A stretch of DNA of 64,000 nucleotides, taken from assembly GCA_041918675.1 (NCBI GenBank), contig JAYRVF010000014.1, positions 1 through 64,000 on the forward strand, in the 5' to 3' direction. Every line of letters begins with the position of its first letter. Within the stretch, counting starts at the first letter, position 1. The stretch comes from SCUB01 sp041918675. GTDB lineage: Bacteria > Pseudomonadota > Alphaproteobacteria > Rhizobiales > Xanthobacteraceae. Shown here one piece after another: positions 53,740 to 62,193 of this stretch. The position numbers were made by a program, and so were the translations under genes. Below the pieces are notes generated by a model that worked only from the letters and a program-made list of their open reading frames with translations, was not told the DNA's origin and made no database searches.

Positions 53740-55281
53740 ATGCCTGACAAGGGCGCGGCGCTCTCCCAATTGAAAATCAGCCGTGTCGGTATCGACACGG
53801 GCCGCGAGAACGTCGCCGTGATGTCGCGGCGTTCGCGGGCGTTCCGCCCGGAGGTCTTTCGCGGCTTCAGCCGCGTTTCCGTGCGCGCGGGCGAGAAGTC
53901 GCTGCTCGCGACGCTGCTGATCACCGACGACGACAGCCTCGTCGGCGCGGGCGAATTGGGGCTCGCCGAGCCCGCCTTTCGCCGCCTGGCGTTGCCGCCC
54001 GGCAGCATGGTCACCGTCGCCCCCGCGACGCCGCCCGGCAGTCTCGAGGCGGTGCGGGCCAAGATTCTCGGCCGCACGTTGAGCGCCGGCGAGATCGAGG
54101 CGATCGTCGACGACCTCGCCCATTACCGCTACTCGGACATGGAGATCGCCGCGTTCCTGATCGGCTCGGCGAGCTTTCTGACCAGCGACGAATTGTTGGC
54201 GCTGACCGGCGCGATGGCCCGCGCCGGCACGCAACTGTCGTGGAACGGCAAGCTCGTCGTCGACAAGCATTGCATCGGCGGCATTCCCGGCAACCGCACC
54301 TCGATGATCGTGGTGCCGATCGTCGCCGCGCATGGGCTGATGATACCGAAGACCTCCTCGCGCGCCATCACGTCGCCGGCCGGAACGGCCGACACCATGG
54401 AGGTGCTTTCCCGCGTCGATCTCGGCGTCGAGGAAATGAAGGAGGTGGTGACGGCCTGCAACGGCTGTCTGGTCTGGGGCGGCCACGTCAATCTGTCGCC
54501 GGCCGACGACGTTCTCATCTCGGTCGAGCGTCCGCTCAGCCTCGACACGCGCGAGCAGATGGTCGCCTCGATCCTGTCGAAGAAGATGGCGGCGGGATCG
54601 ACGCATCTGCTCATCGACATCCCGGTCGGCCCCACCGCCAAGGTCGCCAACGCGAGCGAGGCGATGCGCCTGCGCAAGCTGTTCGAATTCGTCGGCGACC
54701 GCAACGCCATCTCCGTCGAGGTGCTGATCACCGACGGCCACCAGCCGATCGGGCACGGCATCGGCCCGGTGCTCGAGGCCCGCGACGTGATGGACGTGCT
54801 CGCCAACGCGCCGCGCGCGCCGGTCGATCTGCGCGAGAAGTCGCTGCGGCTCGCGGCGCACCTGCTCGAATACGATCCGGCGATGCGCGGCGGCACCGGC
54901 TACGCGCGGGCGCGCGAACTCCTCGACAGCGGCGCCGCGCTCAAGCAGATGCACCGCATCATCGACGCGCAGGGACCGACGAGCTGCAACACCGGTCTCG
55001 GGCCGCTGACCGCCGACATCCGCGCGCCGCGCGACGGCGTCGTCGCCGCGATCGACTGCTATCGCTTCAACCGTCTCGCCCGTATCGCCGGCGCGCCGAT
55101 CGACAAGGGCGCGGGCGTCGATCTGTTCAAGAAGATCGGCGATCGCGTCGAACAGGGCGAGCCGCTCTACCGCATTCACGCCGTCGCGGAATCCGAGTTC
55201 GACATGGCGGTGACGGCCGCGACGGCGGACTCCGGCTACGAGATCGACGGCAAGGCGGCGCCCGCCGCGGCCACGTCATGA
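53740..55281 (+). CDS. AMP/thymidine phosphorylase family (archaeal-type)
   Basis: 513 residues from ATG 53740 (ATG 53716 is an alternative). An N-terminal ~90-residue barrel domain precedes the phosphorylase core, as in archaeal AMP phosphorylase and unlike classical DeoA. Core motifs: DMEIAAFLIGSA, KLVVDKHCIGGIPGNRTSMIVVPIVAAHG, SSRAITSPAGTADTMEVL and GGTGYARARELLDSG. The enzyme splits a nucleotide or nucleoside with phosphate; AMP to adenine and ribose 1,5-bisphosphate is known for the archaeal type. First gene of an overlapping three-gene operon. Confidence 0.88.
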   Translation: MPDKGAALSQLKISRVGIDTGRENVAVMSRRSRAFRPEVFRGFSRVSVRAGEKSLLATLLITDDDSLVGAGELGLAEPAFRRLALPPGSMVTVAPATPPGSLEAVRAKILGRTLSAGEIEAIVDDLAHYRYSDMEIAAFLIGSASFLTSDELLALTGAMARAGTQLSWNGKLVVDKHCIGGIPGNRTSMIVVPIVAAHGLMIPKTSSRAITSPAGTADTMEVLSRVDLGVEEMKEVVTACNGCLVWGGHVNLSPADDVLISVERPLSLDTREQMVASILSKKMAAGSTHLLIDIPVGPTAKVANASEAMRLRKLFEFVGDRNAISVEVLITDGHQPIGHGIGPVLEARDVMDVLANAPRAPVDLREKSLRLAAHLLEYDPAMRGGTGYARARELLDSGAALKQMHRIIDAQGPTSCNTGLGPLTADIRAPRDGVVAAIDCYRFNRLARIAGAPIDKGAGVDLFKKIGDRVEQGEPLYRIHAVAESEFDMAVTAATADSGYEIDGKAAPAAATS

Positions 55282-56210
55282 ACGACGTCTCGCTGCAATC
55301 CTTCGCCGCCGACCGCGCGCAGGCGGCCGCGATCGCCGCGCGCCTCGGTCTTGCCCGCGACGACATCGACGTCCACGCGTTTCCGGACGGCGAGTTGCGC
55401 GTGACGGTCGCGCCGGCGGGCGCGACGACGATCGTCCATGCCTCGCTCGACCGGCCGAACGACAAGCTGATCGCGCTGCTGTTCGCCGCCGAAGCCTTGC
55501 GCCGCGGCGGCGCGCGGCGGCTGGTGCTGGTCGCGCCCTATCTCTGCTATATGCGCCAGGACATGGCCTTTCGCGCCGGCGAGGCGATCAGCCAGCGCGC
55601 GATCGGCGCGCTGATCGCGTCGCGATTCGACCGCCTCGTCACGGTCGATCCGCATCTTCATCGCGCCCGCGACCTCGGCGAGGTATTCGGCGGCATCGAA
55701 ACCGATCACCTCTCCGCGATGCCGGTGATGGCGGCCAAGCTGCGGGCCGAAGGCGTCGATCCGCGCGCGATCATCGCCGGCCCCGATCAGGAATCGGCGC
55801 CATGGGTTCGCCAGCTCGCCGATCCGCTCGGCCTTCCCTTCATCGTCGCGCGCAAGACGCGGTCCGGCGACCGCAGCGTCGCCGTCGAATTCGCGGATCT
55901 GTCGGGGCTGAAGGATCGCCCCGTCATTCTCGTCGACGATCTCGTTTCCTCGGGCGGCACGCTGATCGCCTGCGCCATGGCGCTCGCGCGGGGCGGCGTG
56001 CGATCGATCGACGTTCTCGTCACCCACGCCTTGTTTCCCGAAAGCGCGATGGCCGATTTCGCCGCGGCCGGCATTCGCTCGGTCCGCTCCACCACCAGCG
56101 TGCCCCACCCCACCAACGCGATCGCGCTCGATGAACTCATCGCCGCCGCGCTCGCGCGCGAGGTCGCCTCCCATCCCGAAGTCCGGAGCCAGCCATGCCC
56201 GTCACGCTGA
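55278..56210 (+). CDS. Ribose-phosphate pyrophosphokinase (PRPP synthase)
   Basis: 310 residues. PRPP synthetase fold: HAFPDGELRVTV, PYLCYMRQDMAFRAGEAISQRAIGALI, TVDPHLHR, AGPDQES and the PRPP-binding loop ILVDDLVSSGGTL. The enzyme makes PRPP from ribose 5-phosphate and ATP. It is diverged from the housekeeping Prs and is co-encoded with a phosphorylase: its start overlaps the phosphorylase stop (ATGA) and its end overlaps the next gene by 16 bases. Probably a second, specialised PRPP synthase for nucleotide salvage. Confidence 0.9.
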   Translation: MNDVSLQSFAADRAQAAAIAARLGLARDDIDVHAFPDGELRVTVAPAGATTIVHASLDRPNDKLIALLFAAEALRRGGARRLVLVAPYLCYMRQDMAFRAGEAISQRAIGALIASRFDRLVTVDPHLHRARDLGEVFGGIETDHLSAMPVMAAKLRAEGVDPRAIIAGPDQESAPWVRQLADPLGLPFIVARKTRSGDRSVAVEFADLSGLKDRPVILVDDLVSSGGTLIACAMALARGGVRSIDVLVTHALFPESAMADFAAAGIRSVRSTTSVPHPTNAIALDELIAAALAREVASHPEVRSQPCPSR

Positions 56211-57817
56211 AATTCTGCGGGGCCGCCCACACCGTCACCGGGTCGAGCTATCTGTTCGAGACCGACCGGGCGCGCGTTCTGGTCGATTGCGGCCTGTTTC
56301 ATGGATCGAAGACGCTGAAGGAACTCAATTACGGCCCGTTTCCGTTTCGCGCCGCCGATATCGACGCGGTGCTGCTGACGCACGCCCATATCGATCACTC
56401 CGGCCTCATCCCGAAACTGACCCGCGCGGGCTTTGCCGGCCCGGTCCACGCGACGCGCGGTACGATCGACCTGTGCACCTTCATGCTGCCCGACTCCGGC
56501 AGCATCCAGGAGTCGGAGGTGGCGAGCCTCAACCGCCGCAACGCCGCGCGCGGCCGGGCCGAGGTCACGCCGATCTACACGCAGGCGGACGCGGTCGCGT
56601 CGCTGTCGGCGTTTCGTCCGGTCGAGTATCGAAGCTGGTTCGAGGCGGCCCCGGGCGTCCGCGCGCGCTACTGGAACGCCGGGCACCTGCTCGGCTCCGC
56701 CTCGATCGAGCTTGAATTCGACCAAGGCCGCGCCGGCAAGAACGGCAAGGACGCGCCGCTGCGCGTGCTGATGTCGGGCGATCTCGGGCCGGACGCCAAG
56801 CTGCTGCAACCCGATCCCGAGGCGCCGGCCGATCTCGACTACGTCGTGTGCGAGTCGACCTATGGCGATGTCGATCGACCGGCGAGCACGCCGTCCTCGC
56901 GCCGGGCGAAATTGAGCGCCGAGGTGCGCGAGGCTTTCGCCGGCCGCGGCGCGCTCGTCATCCCGGCCTTCGCGGTCGAGCGCACGCAGGAACTCATCGC
57001 CGATCTCGTCGGCCTGATGGAAACGGGCGAAATTCCGCCCGCGCCGATCTTTCTCGATTCCCCGCTCGCCATCCGCGCGACCGAGGTCTTTCGCGCGCAC
57101 GCGGCCGAGGCCGGCAACGGCTTGAGCGACGAGGTCGACCTCGCGCGCCTGCTGTCCTCGCGGCATCTGCGCTTCACCGAAACGGTCGACGAAAGCAAGG
57201 CGATCGCCAAGCTTTCCGGCTTTCACATCATCATCGCGGCGAGCGGCATGTGCGAGGCCGGCCGCATTCGCCACCACCTCAAGCGTTGGCTGTGGCAGAA
57301 GAGCGCGACCGTCCTGCTCGTCGGCTATCAGGCGCAGGGCACGCTCGGCCGATTCCTCGTCGACGGCGCGCGCGTGGTCCGGATCCAGGGCGAGGAAGTC
57401 AGGGTCGCCGCGCGCATCCGCCAGATCGACGACTATTCAGGCCACGCCGACGGACCGGAAGTCGCGCGCTGGATCGCGGCGCGGCGGCCGATCAAGCGCG
57501 GGCTCTTTCTCGTCCATGGCGAGGAACCGCGGATGCAGGGCCTCGCCGCGCGCATCGCCGACCGCGTGATCGAGCCGGCGAAGATCTTCCAGCCGCTCAT
57601 CGACGACGGCTACGACCTGTCCACTCCCGCGCCGACGCCGCGCGACGCGGGCAAGCGCCGCCGGCTCGCGCCGGAAAGCGTCACGCGCCTCGATTGGCAC
57701 AACGACATGTCGAAGCTTCTCATCGACATCAACGAGGCGATGGAGAAAGCGGCCGACGACCGCGCCCGCGGCGTGGTCATCCGGCGTCTGCGGCGCGCGC
57801 TGGAGGCGGTGGAGTAG
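56195..57817 (+). CDS. MBL-fold beta-CASP metallo-hydrolase (RNase-like)
   Basis: 540 residues. Metal-binding HAHIDHSG (His63, His65, Asp67, His68) and WNAGHLLGSASIELEF, the beta-CASP insert (CESTYGD, IPAFAVERTQELI, DSPLA, SGMCEAGRIRHHL, VLLVGYQAQGTLGR) and the C-terminal SGHAD motif are all present. The family includes CPSF/YsdC-type RNA nucleases. It completes an operon with phosphorylase and PRPP synthase, suggesting RNA turnover feeding nucleotide salvage. Confidence 0.9.
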   Translation: MPVTLKFCGAAHTVTGSSYLFETDRARVLVDCGLFHGSKTLKELNYGPFPFRAADIDAVLLTHAHIDHSGLIPKLTRAGFAGPVHATRGTIDLCTFMLPDSGSIQESEVASLNRRNAARGRAEVTPIYTQADAVASLSAFRPVEYRSWFEAAPGVRARYWNAGHLLGSASIELEFDQGRAGKNGKDAPLRVLMSGDLGPDAKLLQPDPEAPADLDYVVCESTYGDVDRPASTPSSRRAKLSAEVREAFAGRGALVIPAFAVERTQELIADLVGLMETGEIPPAPIFLDSPLAIRATEVFRAHAAEAGNGLSDEVDLARLLSSRHLRFTETVDESKAIAKLSGFHIIIAASGMCEAGRIRHHLKRWLWQKSATVLLVGYQAQGTLGRFLVDGARVVRIQGEEVRVAARIRQIDDYSGHADGPEVARWIAARRPIKRGLFLVHGEEPRMQGLAARIADRVIEPAKIFQPLIDDGYDLSTPAPTPRDAGKRRRLAPESVTRLDWHNDMSKLLIDINEAMEKAADDRARGVVIRRLRRALEAVE

Positions 57818-57836
57818 CGCGCGGCGAAGGCGCGCG

Positions 57837-58967
57837 TCACTTCTTCTCGGCGGAGGCGGCGAACCACTTGTCGTAGAGTCGTTGGAAGCCGCCGTCCTCG
57901 CGCAGGCCAAGCAGCGCGACGTCGACCTGCTTGCGCAACGGGCTGCCGGCGGGGAAGGCGATGCCGTAATCCTCCTTGCGGAAGGCCGGTCCCACCACCT
58001 GCGTCTGCCCCTTGCCCTCATGCGAGGCGTAATAGAGCAGCACCGGCGCGTCGAACACGACCGCGTCGACGCGCCGTTCCGCCAGCGCGCTCGATGCGTC
58101 CTCGAAACGCGCGACTTCCAGGACATCGGCGCGCTGCTCGCGCAGCCAGGCCGCCGCCGTCGAGCCCCGCGTGGTCGCGACCCGCTTGCCGGGGAGATCG
58201 TCGGGACCGTTGATCGAGCCCTGAATGCGCTGCACCGTCAGCGTCGCGGTCAGTTGCGCCGTGTAGAAGGCGACGAAGACGACGCCGGTGAACATCCACA
58301 GCACCGCGAGGATTCGGGCGATCCAGTGCCGCGGCATGGAATCGGCCTGCGTCGCCAGCGTCGAGGCGGCCCAATACATCGCGTAAAAGATGCCGGGGAA
58401 ATAGTTGGTCGTCGGGATCATGCCGTTGGGGTGACGACGCTCCAGCAGGAAGACGAGATGCGCCGGAACGATAATGAACAACAGCCCGATGCCGAGCCAG
58501 ACCAGGATCGCCGGCGAGAACAGCAGCCGCAAGAGATCGGTCAGCGGATTCGATTCAGCCTCGCCCTGGCCGCGCACGAGAATATGCAGCCCGGCGTTGA
58601 GCATCGGCTGGGAGAAATCGACCACCTTGTGGCGCTCCGAGGTGATCGAGATCGCCGAGATGCCGAGATCGGCCGATCCGTCGGTGACCTGGGCGAGAAG
58701 CGCGCGCACGTCGGGATTGACCTGATAGGACGTGCGCAGCTTGAGCCGGCTGGCGATCTCGTTCCACAGGTCGATGCTGAAGCCGGTGAGTTCGCCGTTG
58801 GTCTCGATTACCATCGGCGGCAGCACGCGCGTCGCGACCCGGACCGTCTGGCCGTCCTGCGCCGGCGCGATGCCCGCCGCCGCGCAAAGCATCGCCAGCG
58901 CGACAATCGGTACGCTCGCCGCGCGCCTCACCCGCGCCCAGCCCAACCCGCGCCAACCCGGTCGCAT
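57837..58967 (-). CDS. Prokaryotic glutamate-receptor-like ligand-gated channel
   Basis: 376 residues. Signal peptide (1-36); first half of a periplasmic amino-acid-binding domain (40-133); membrane helix (152-175); pore loop (~192-210); membrane helix (217-245) ending VAFYTAQLTATLTV, the counterpart of the SYTANLAAF gate of ionotropic glutamate receptors; then the second half of the ligand domain (252-370). Same topology as GluR0. The pore loop reads YWAASTLATQADSMPRH and lacks the TVGYG potassium filter, so ion selectivity is open. Convergent with the metallo-hydrolase gene. Confidence 0.85.
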   Translation of the reverse strand: MRPGWRGLGWARVRRAASVPIVALAMLCAAAGIAPAQDGQTVRVATRVLPPMVIETNGELTGFSIDLWNEIASRLKLRTSYQVNPDVRALLAQVTDGSADLGISAISITSERHKVVDFSQPMLNAGLHILVRGQGEAESNPLTDLLRLLFSPAILVWLGIGLLFIIVPAHLVFLLERRHPNGMIPTTNYFPGIFYAMYWAASTLATQADSMPRHWIARILAVLWMFTGVVFVAFYTAQLTATLTVQRIQGSINGPDDLPGKRVATTRGSTAAAWLREQRADVLEVARFEDASSALAERRVDAVVFDAPVLLYYASHEGKGQTQVVGPAFRKEDYGIAFPAGSPLRKQVDVALLGLREDGGFQRLYDKWFAASAEKK

Positions 58968-59049
58968 GCGCCCCTCCCCGTTGAAGCTTCGCTTCGACGC
59001 GATTCCGTCGCCGCACGATCCGATCCGGCGCGAACGGGGTCAAGCCCGA

Positions 59050-59083
59050 TATGAAAACAGCCGCGTCGATGGCGCGGCTGTTT
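59050..59083 (-). terminator. Rho-independent terminator after the lectin-like gene
   Basis: Perfect 11-bp stem aaacagccgcg / cgcggctgttt (59055-59065 with 59073-59083). On the minus strand it is followed by ttttcatat. It lies 54 bases past the stop of the lectin-like gene and before the channel gene. Confidence 0.8.
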
Positions 59084-59136
59084 CGGCGATTTCATGTCGG
59101 AAAACCGTCACATCGCGGCGGCCGACGCCGGTGCGC

Positions 59137-59802
59137 TCAGTTCGCCGCGAAGCAATAGAACAGCCCGTCGCCGCCGGTCGAGCGCAGATCGGCGGGCGAA
59201 CATCCGCCTTCGGGGCCGCGCGAGGGATGCGACGTGTTCCACGACTTCATCGGCGGCGAGTCGTTGATACCGATGCGGTCGTGATGTCCGACCATCGCCG
59301 CGCCCTGCGTCGAGCTCGTCCAGTTCTTGCACGTGCGGTCGTCGCCGGCCGGAAACGCGGTGCCGTCGGCCTGCGAACCGGTGAGGATGTCGTGCCTGTT
59401 CGGCGCGTCGCCGCGACCGGAAATGACATCGCCTTTTTCCGACAGCGCGGTCTGCTTGGAAAGGTTGTTCTCGCCGTGAAGCTCGGCCACGTCCTTGGCG
59501 ACGACGGCGCCCTTGGCGTTGACCCACGGCCCCTTGCCGACACGGTCGCGGGCGTTGATCGCGGGCTTGCCGTCGGCCGGCTGCGTCGACAGATAGGCGC
59601 GCCAGACCTTCCCTCCGGCGCCGACGCTGGCCGCCAGCGTCTGGCAATGCTTGTCGGCACCCTCGATGCCGCCGAGATCGCCGCCCTTGCCGGGACCCGC
59701 GCTGGTGACGAAGAAGCTCATATTGGCCTGCTGGGCGACGGCGATGCCGGCCATGGCGGGCAAGAGCGAGGCCGCGAGTGTGAGAGCGAGAGCTTTGGAC
59801 AT
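59137..59802 (-). CDS. Secreted lectin-like (C-type/endostatin fold) protein
   Basis: 221 residues. Signal peptide (1-23, AVAQ). The mature domain has NMSFFVTSAGPGKGGDLGGIEGADKHCQTLA at the start, WRAYLST, the DRTCKNWTSSTQG block, GHHDRIGIN and FYCFAAN at the end. This is the collagen-NC10/C-type-lectin-like fold often annotated lectin in Hyphomicrobiales. The four Cys likely form two disulfides. Probably a surface or periplasmic carbohydrate-binding protein. Strong ribosome binding site ggagg. Confidence 0.8.
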   Translation of the reverse strand: MSKALALTLAASLLPAMAGIAVAQQANMSFFVTSAGPGKGGDLGGIEGADKHCQTLAASVGAGGKVWRAYLSTQPADGKPAINARDRVGKGPWVNAKGAVVAKDVAELHGENNLSKQTALSEKGDVISGRGDAPNRHDILTGSQADGTAFPAGDDRTCKNWTSSTQGAAMVGHHDRIGINDSPPMKSWNTSHPSRGPEGGCSPADLRSTGGDGLFYCFAAN

Positions 59803-60116
59803 CCAATTCCTCCAGATGAATACCGACGTTCACCGTACTCCGGCGACGGCCGCCGCCGAGCGGTCCTCCGTCCGGTTACAACAACACCACAAGAGCCATG
59901 AAAATTCCCCGGGGCAAATCACGCTTTCGCGCGACGTGTCCCCATCTCAAGCCAGCACACGCGCGAAGGAAAGGAAACGCCGTGGCACGGCGGCTATTCG
60001 GATCGTGCGACCTTTCGGCGCACCGGCGCGCGCGGCGGCGGCCGGTCCTGGATCCAGCGGATCGCCGAGGCCGGCCATCGCACGGCAAGTTTCGAATTAG
60101 GCCGTCGCTCGCGCGA
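59803..60116. other. Intergenic region before the lectin-like gene
   Basis: 314 bases with no supported gene. It contains the lectin promoter side and the 3' side of the membrane-protein gene at 60117. The frames seen on both strands are basic, low-complexity and without ribosome binding sites. Confidence 0.45.
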
Positions 60117-60704
60117 TCAGCCGATATCCTTCGGCACGGGTGATTCGGGGCGAGCCTTCTGCGCGCCGTCGACGAGCGCGGTCAGACCCACCGCGATCAG
60201 CACGACCGCGACGAACCAGGTGACCACCTCGGTCACCACGGTCGCCGGCGGTGGCGGCACCGCAGTCAGGCATTCCTGCAGCGCCCGCACGGCGGACACG
60301 GCCAAGCCAAGCAGAATTCCCAGAGTGATCGACGCGGCGCCGGTCGCCGCCATCAGCGAGGCGCCAAGGACGGGAATACCCGACGCAAGTCCCGCGGCCG
60401 TGACCGCCAAGGCCATCGCGCCAGCGCTGGCGGTTACCGCGCGCATCTTGCCCAGCGCGTCCGCATATTGCGCCGCGCAAGCCGTTGAACTGCACGCGGA
60501 CGACGCCAACGCATCGGCCGCGTTATCGATCGCCCAAAACGCGACACCGAAGGATGCCGCGGCACCGAAGTAGACCGCGACCGCGCCAAGCGATCCAATA
60601 ATCGTGAGATTGGCGGCAACGGCGGTGGCAACCAGACCCGCGCCAATCAGAAGTGCCGCATCGACCCCGAGGAACCAATTGAAAATAGATGAAAAGTCGC
60701 ACAT
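60117..60704 (-). CDS. Orphan multi-helix membrane protein
   Basis: 195 residues, about five hydrophobic helices, very Ala-rich. Near the middle it has two closely spaced cysteines (SSACSSTACAAQYADALGKMR). A Pro-rich turn (TAVPPPPATVV) precedes the last helix. No family recognised. It stands alone, with AT-rich sequence upstream. Function unknown; start ATG 60704 (MCDFSSIFNWFLG) is plausible but no clear ribosome binding site was seen. Confidence 0.6.
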   Translation of the reverse strand: MCDFSSIFNWFLGVDAALLIGAGLVATAVAANLTIIGSLGAVAVYFGAAASFGVAFWAIDNAADALASSACSSTACAAQYADALGKMRAVTASAGAMALAVTAAGLASGIPVLGASLMAATGAASITLGILLGLAVSAVRALQECLTAVPPPPATVVTEVVTWFVAVVLIAVGLTALVDGAQKARPESPVPKDIG

Positions 60705-60913
60705 CGCTCGATCATCCTTTGCTGGGTCGACACCCCGATCCTACGAGGCGCCAACCGCCAATCACCTTGGCAAGTATCATCCACGGCGGCGGCGCATACG
60801 AAGTTCCCGCCGCTGATCGAGACGGTAGCCCTCGGATCGTGGCGCGCGAAATCAACCTTTCGCGCGCGGACTTCGCGGGCGCGAAGATATCGGCCGTCAC
60901 CGCGACCGCGAAC

Positions 60914-60942
60914 GAAAAAAGGGCCGCGCGACCCGCAGCCCT
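60914..60942 (-). terminator. Rho-independent terminator after the Tim44-domain gene
   Basis: On the minus strand a GC-rich hairpin with arms agggc and gccct (60938-60942 with 60920-60924) is followed by a run of six T. It lies 35 bases past the stop of the gene at 60977-61954. Confidence 0.8.
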
Positions 60943-60976
60943 CTTCCCTTTTCTTCGCTATCCGAAAATGACGTGA

Positions 60977-61954
60977 TCAGGTCTGCTGGATCGCCGACAA
61001 CAGCCAGCGGCCGCCGCCGTCGCGGCGGAAAGTCCACACTTCCGTCGCCTCGGTCGGTTCCTCGCCGCCTTCCACGATGCGTCCCGAGGCGCGGTCGCGC
61101 GTCACGTCGGTCAGCGCGAAGCGCATGGCGACGGTGGCGTAGTCGGTCGCGCCCTCGCGCCAGGCTTCGGCAAGATCGCCCTGCAGGAGCTTGACGTCCG
61201 TCACCTTGTTGACGACGCCGCGGCTGGCATTGGCGGTCAGGTCCTCGGAGAAGTACGACACCATTTCCGGCGTCGCGAGCGTTCGCAGCGCGCTGATGTC
61301 CTCGTTCGACCAGGCCGTCTGGATTTCGCCAAGCAGGCGCTCGAAGTCCTGATAGTCGCCTTCGGTGACGGCAAGCGCCGCCGCCGAACCCGTCGCCGAA
61401 CCCATGCCGAGACCGAGGCCCGAGGGTTCATGCCCCTGCATGTCGCGGGCGCTCATGCCTTGCGCGGGACCGGCAAAGGCCGGCGCGTTGCGGCGCTGCC
61501 ACCAGTTCATGATCAGGCGCGCCACGATGACGATGAGGACGATCTGGAGAATGAGGCCGAGGATCGAGCCGAAGCCGCCGAGGCCGCCCATCAGCCCGTG
61601 TCCGAACAGAAGTCCGAACAGGCCGGCGCCGAGGAAGCCCGCCGCGAGCCCGCCGAGAATTCCGGGCCGGCTGAACAGGCCGCCGAACATGCCCCCGCGC
61701 GCGCCCTGATTGGCAACCGCCGCGCTCGACGACGGAGTTCCCGGCTGCGTGATCGTGCGTTGCATCGGCTGGGCCGCGTTTGGCGCGGTGCGGGTCGCGG
61801 GCGGCGCGGAATAGGTGCGCGAGCCGCGCGAGCCGGAACTTGAGCCGCCGCCGATGCGCGCGTCGGCCGATGAGATGACGAGGGCCGCCGGCACGGCGAG
61901 CGCCAACGCCACCGCGAGAATCCTGACATACGAACCCAGGTTGCTGAACCGCAT
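60977..61954 (-). CDS. Tim44-like domain membrane protein
   Basis: 325 residues from ATG 61954. N-terminal signal or anchor (1-31), a Ser/Arg-rich segment, then a Gly-rich hydrophobic region (~88-150, GGLFSRPGILGGLAAGFLGAGLFGLLFG) that probably spans the membrane. The C-terminal Tim44/MBA1-like domain (~200-325) has DYQDFERLLGEIQTAWSNEDISALRTLATPEMVSYFSEDL and EVWTFRRDGGGRWLLSAIQQT. Bacterial members are common in alphaproteobacteria and related to mitochondrial import Tim44; their role is not known. The frame extends upstream to 62197 but the family start is at 61954. Confidence 0.88.
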   Translation of the reverse strand: MRFSNLGSYVRILAVALALAVPAALVISSADARIGGGSSSGSRGSRTYSAPPATRTAPNAAQPMQRTITQPGTPSSSAAVANQGARGGMFGGLFSRPGILGGLAAGFLGAGLFGLLFGHGLMGGLGGFGSILGLILQIVLIVIVARLIMNWWQRRNAPAFAGPAQGMSARDMQGHEPSGLGLGMGSATGSAAALAVTEGDYQDFERLLGEIQTAWSNEDISALRTLATPEMVSYFSEDLTANASRGVVNKVTDVKLLQGDLAEAWREGATDYATVAMRFALTDVTRDRASGRIVEGGEEPTEATEVWTFRRDGGGRWLLSAIQQT

Positions 61955-62193
61955 TTTCCAACCCCTTGTTTTCCCCGGCTGGGGAAGATCGCCGCATAAG
62001 TGGCTATCGGCGGACAAAATGAAAGACCGTGGCGCGGGGAGCCCCTGCGGCGCGGCGTCGCGGCGCGTGGAGCATTTGCAATGCGCCGCGCGAGCGTCGC
62101 GACGACGTGGAAATGGACCGGATTTGGAGAATTGAGCAAATCCCCGCCGCGAAAGTGGTTTCCGCTTCTTTGCGGGAATTGCCCGCGCCTTTC

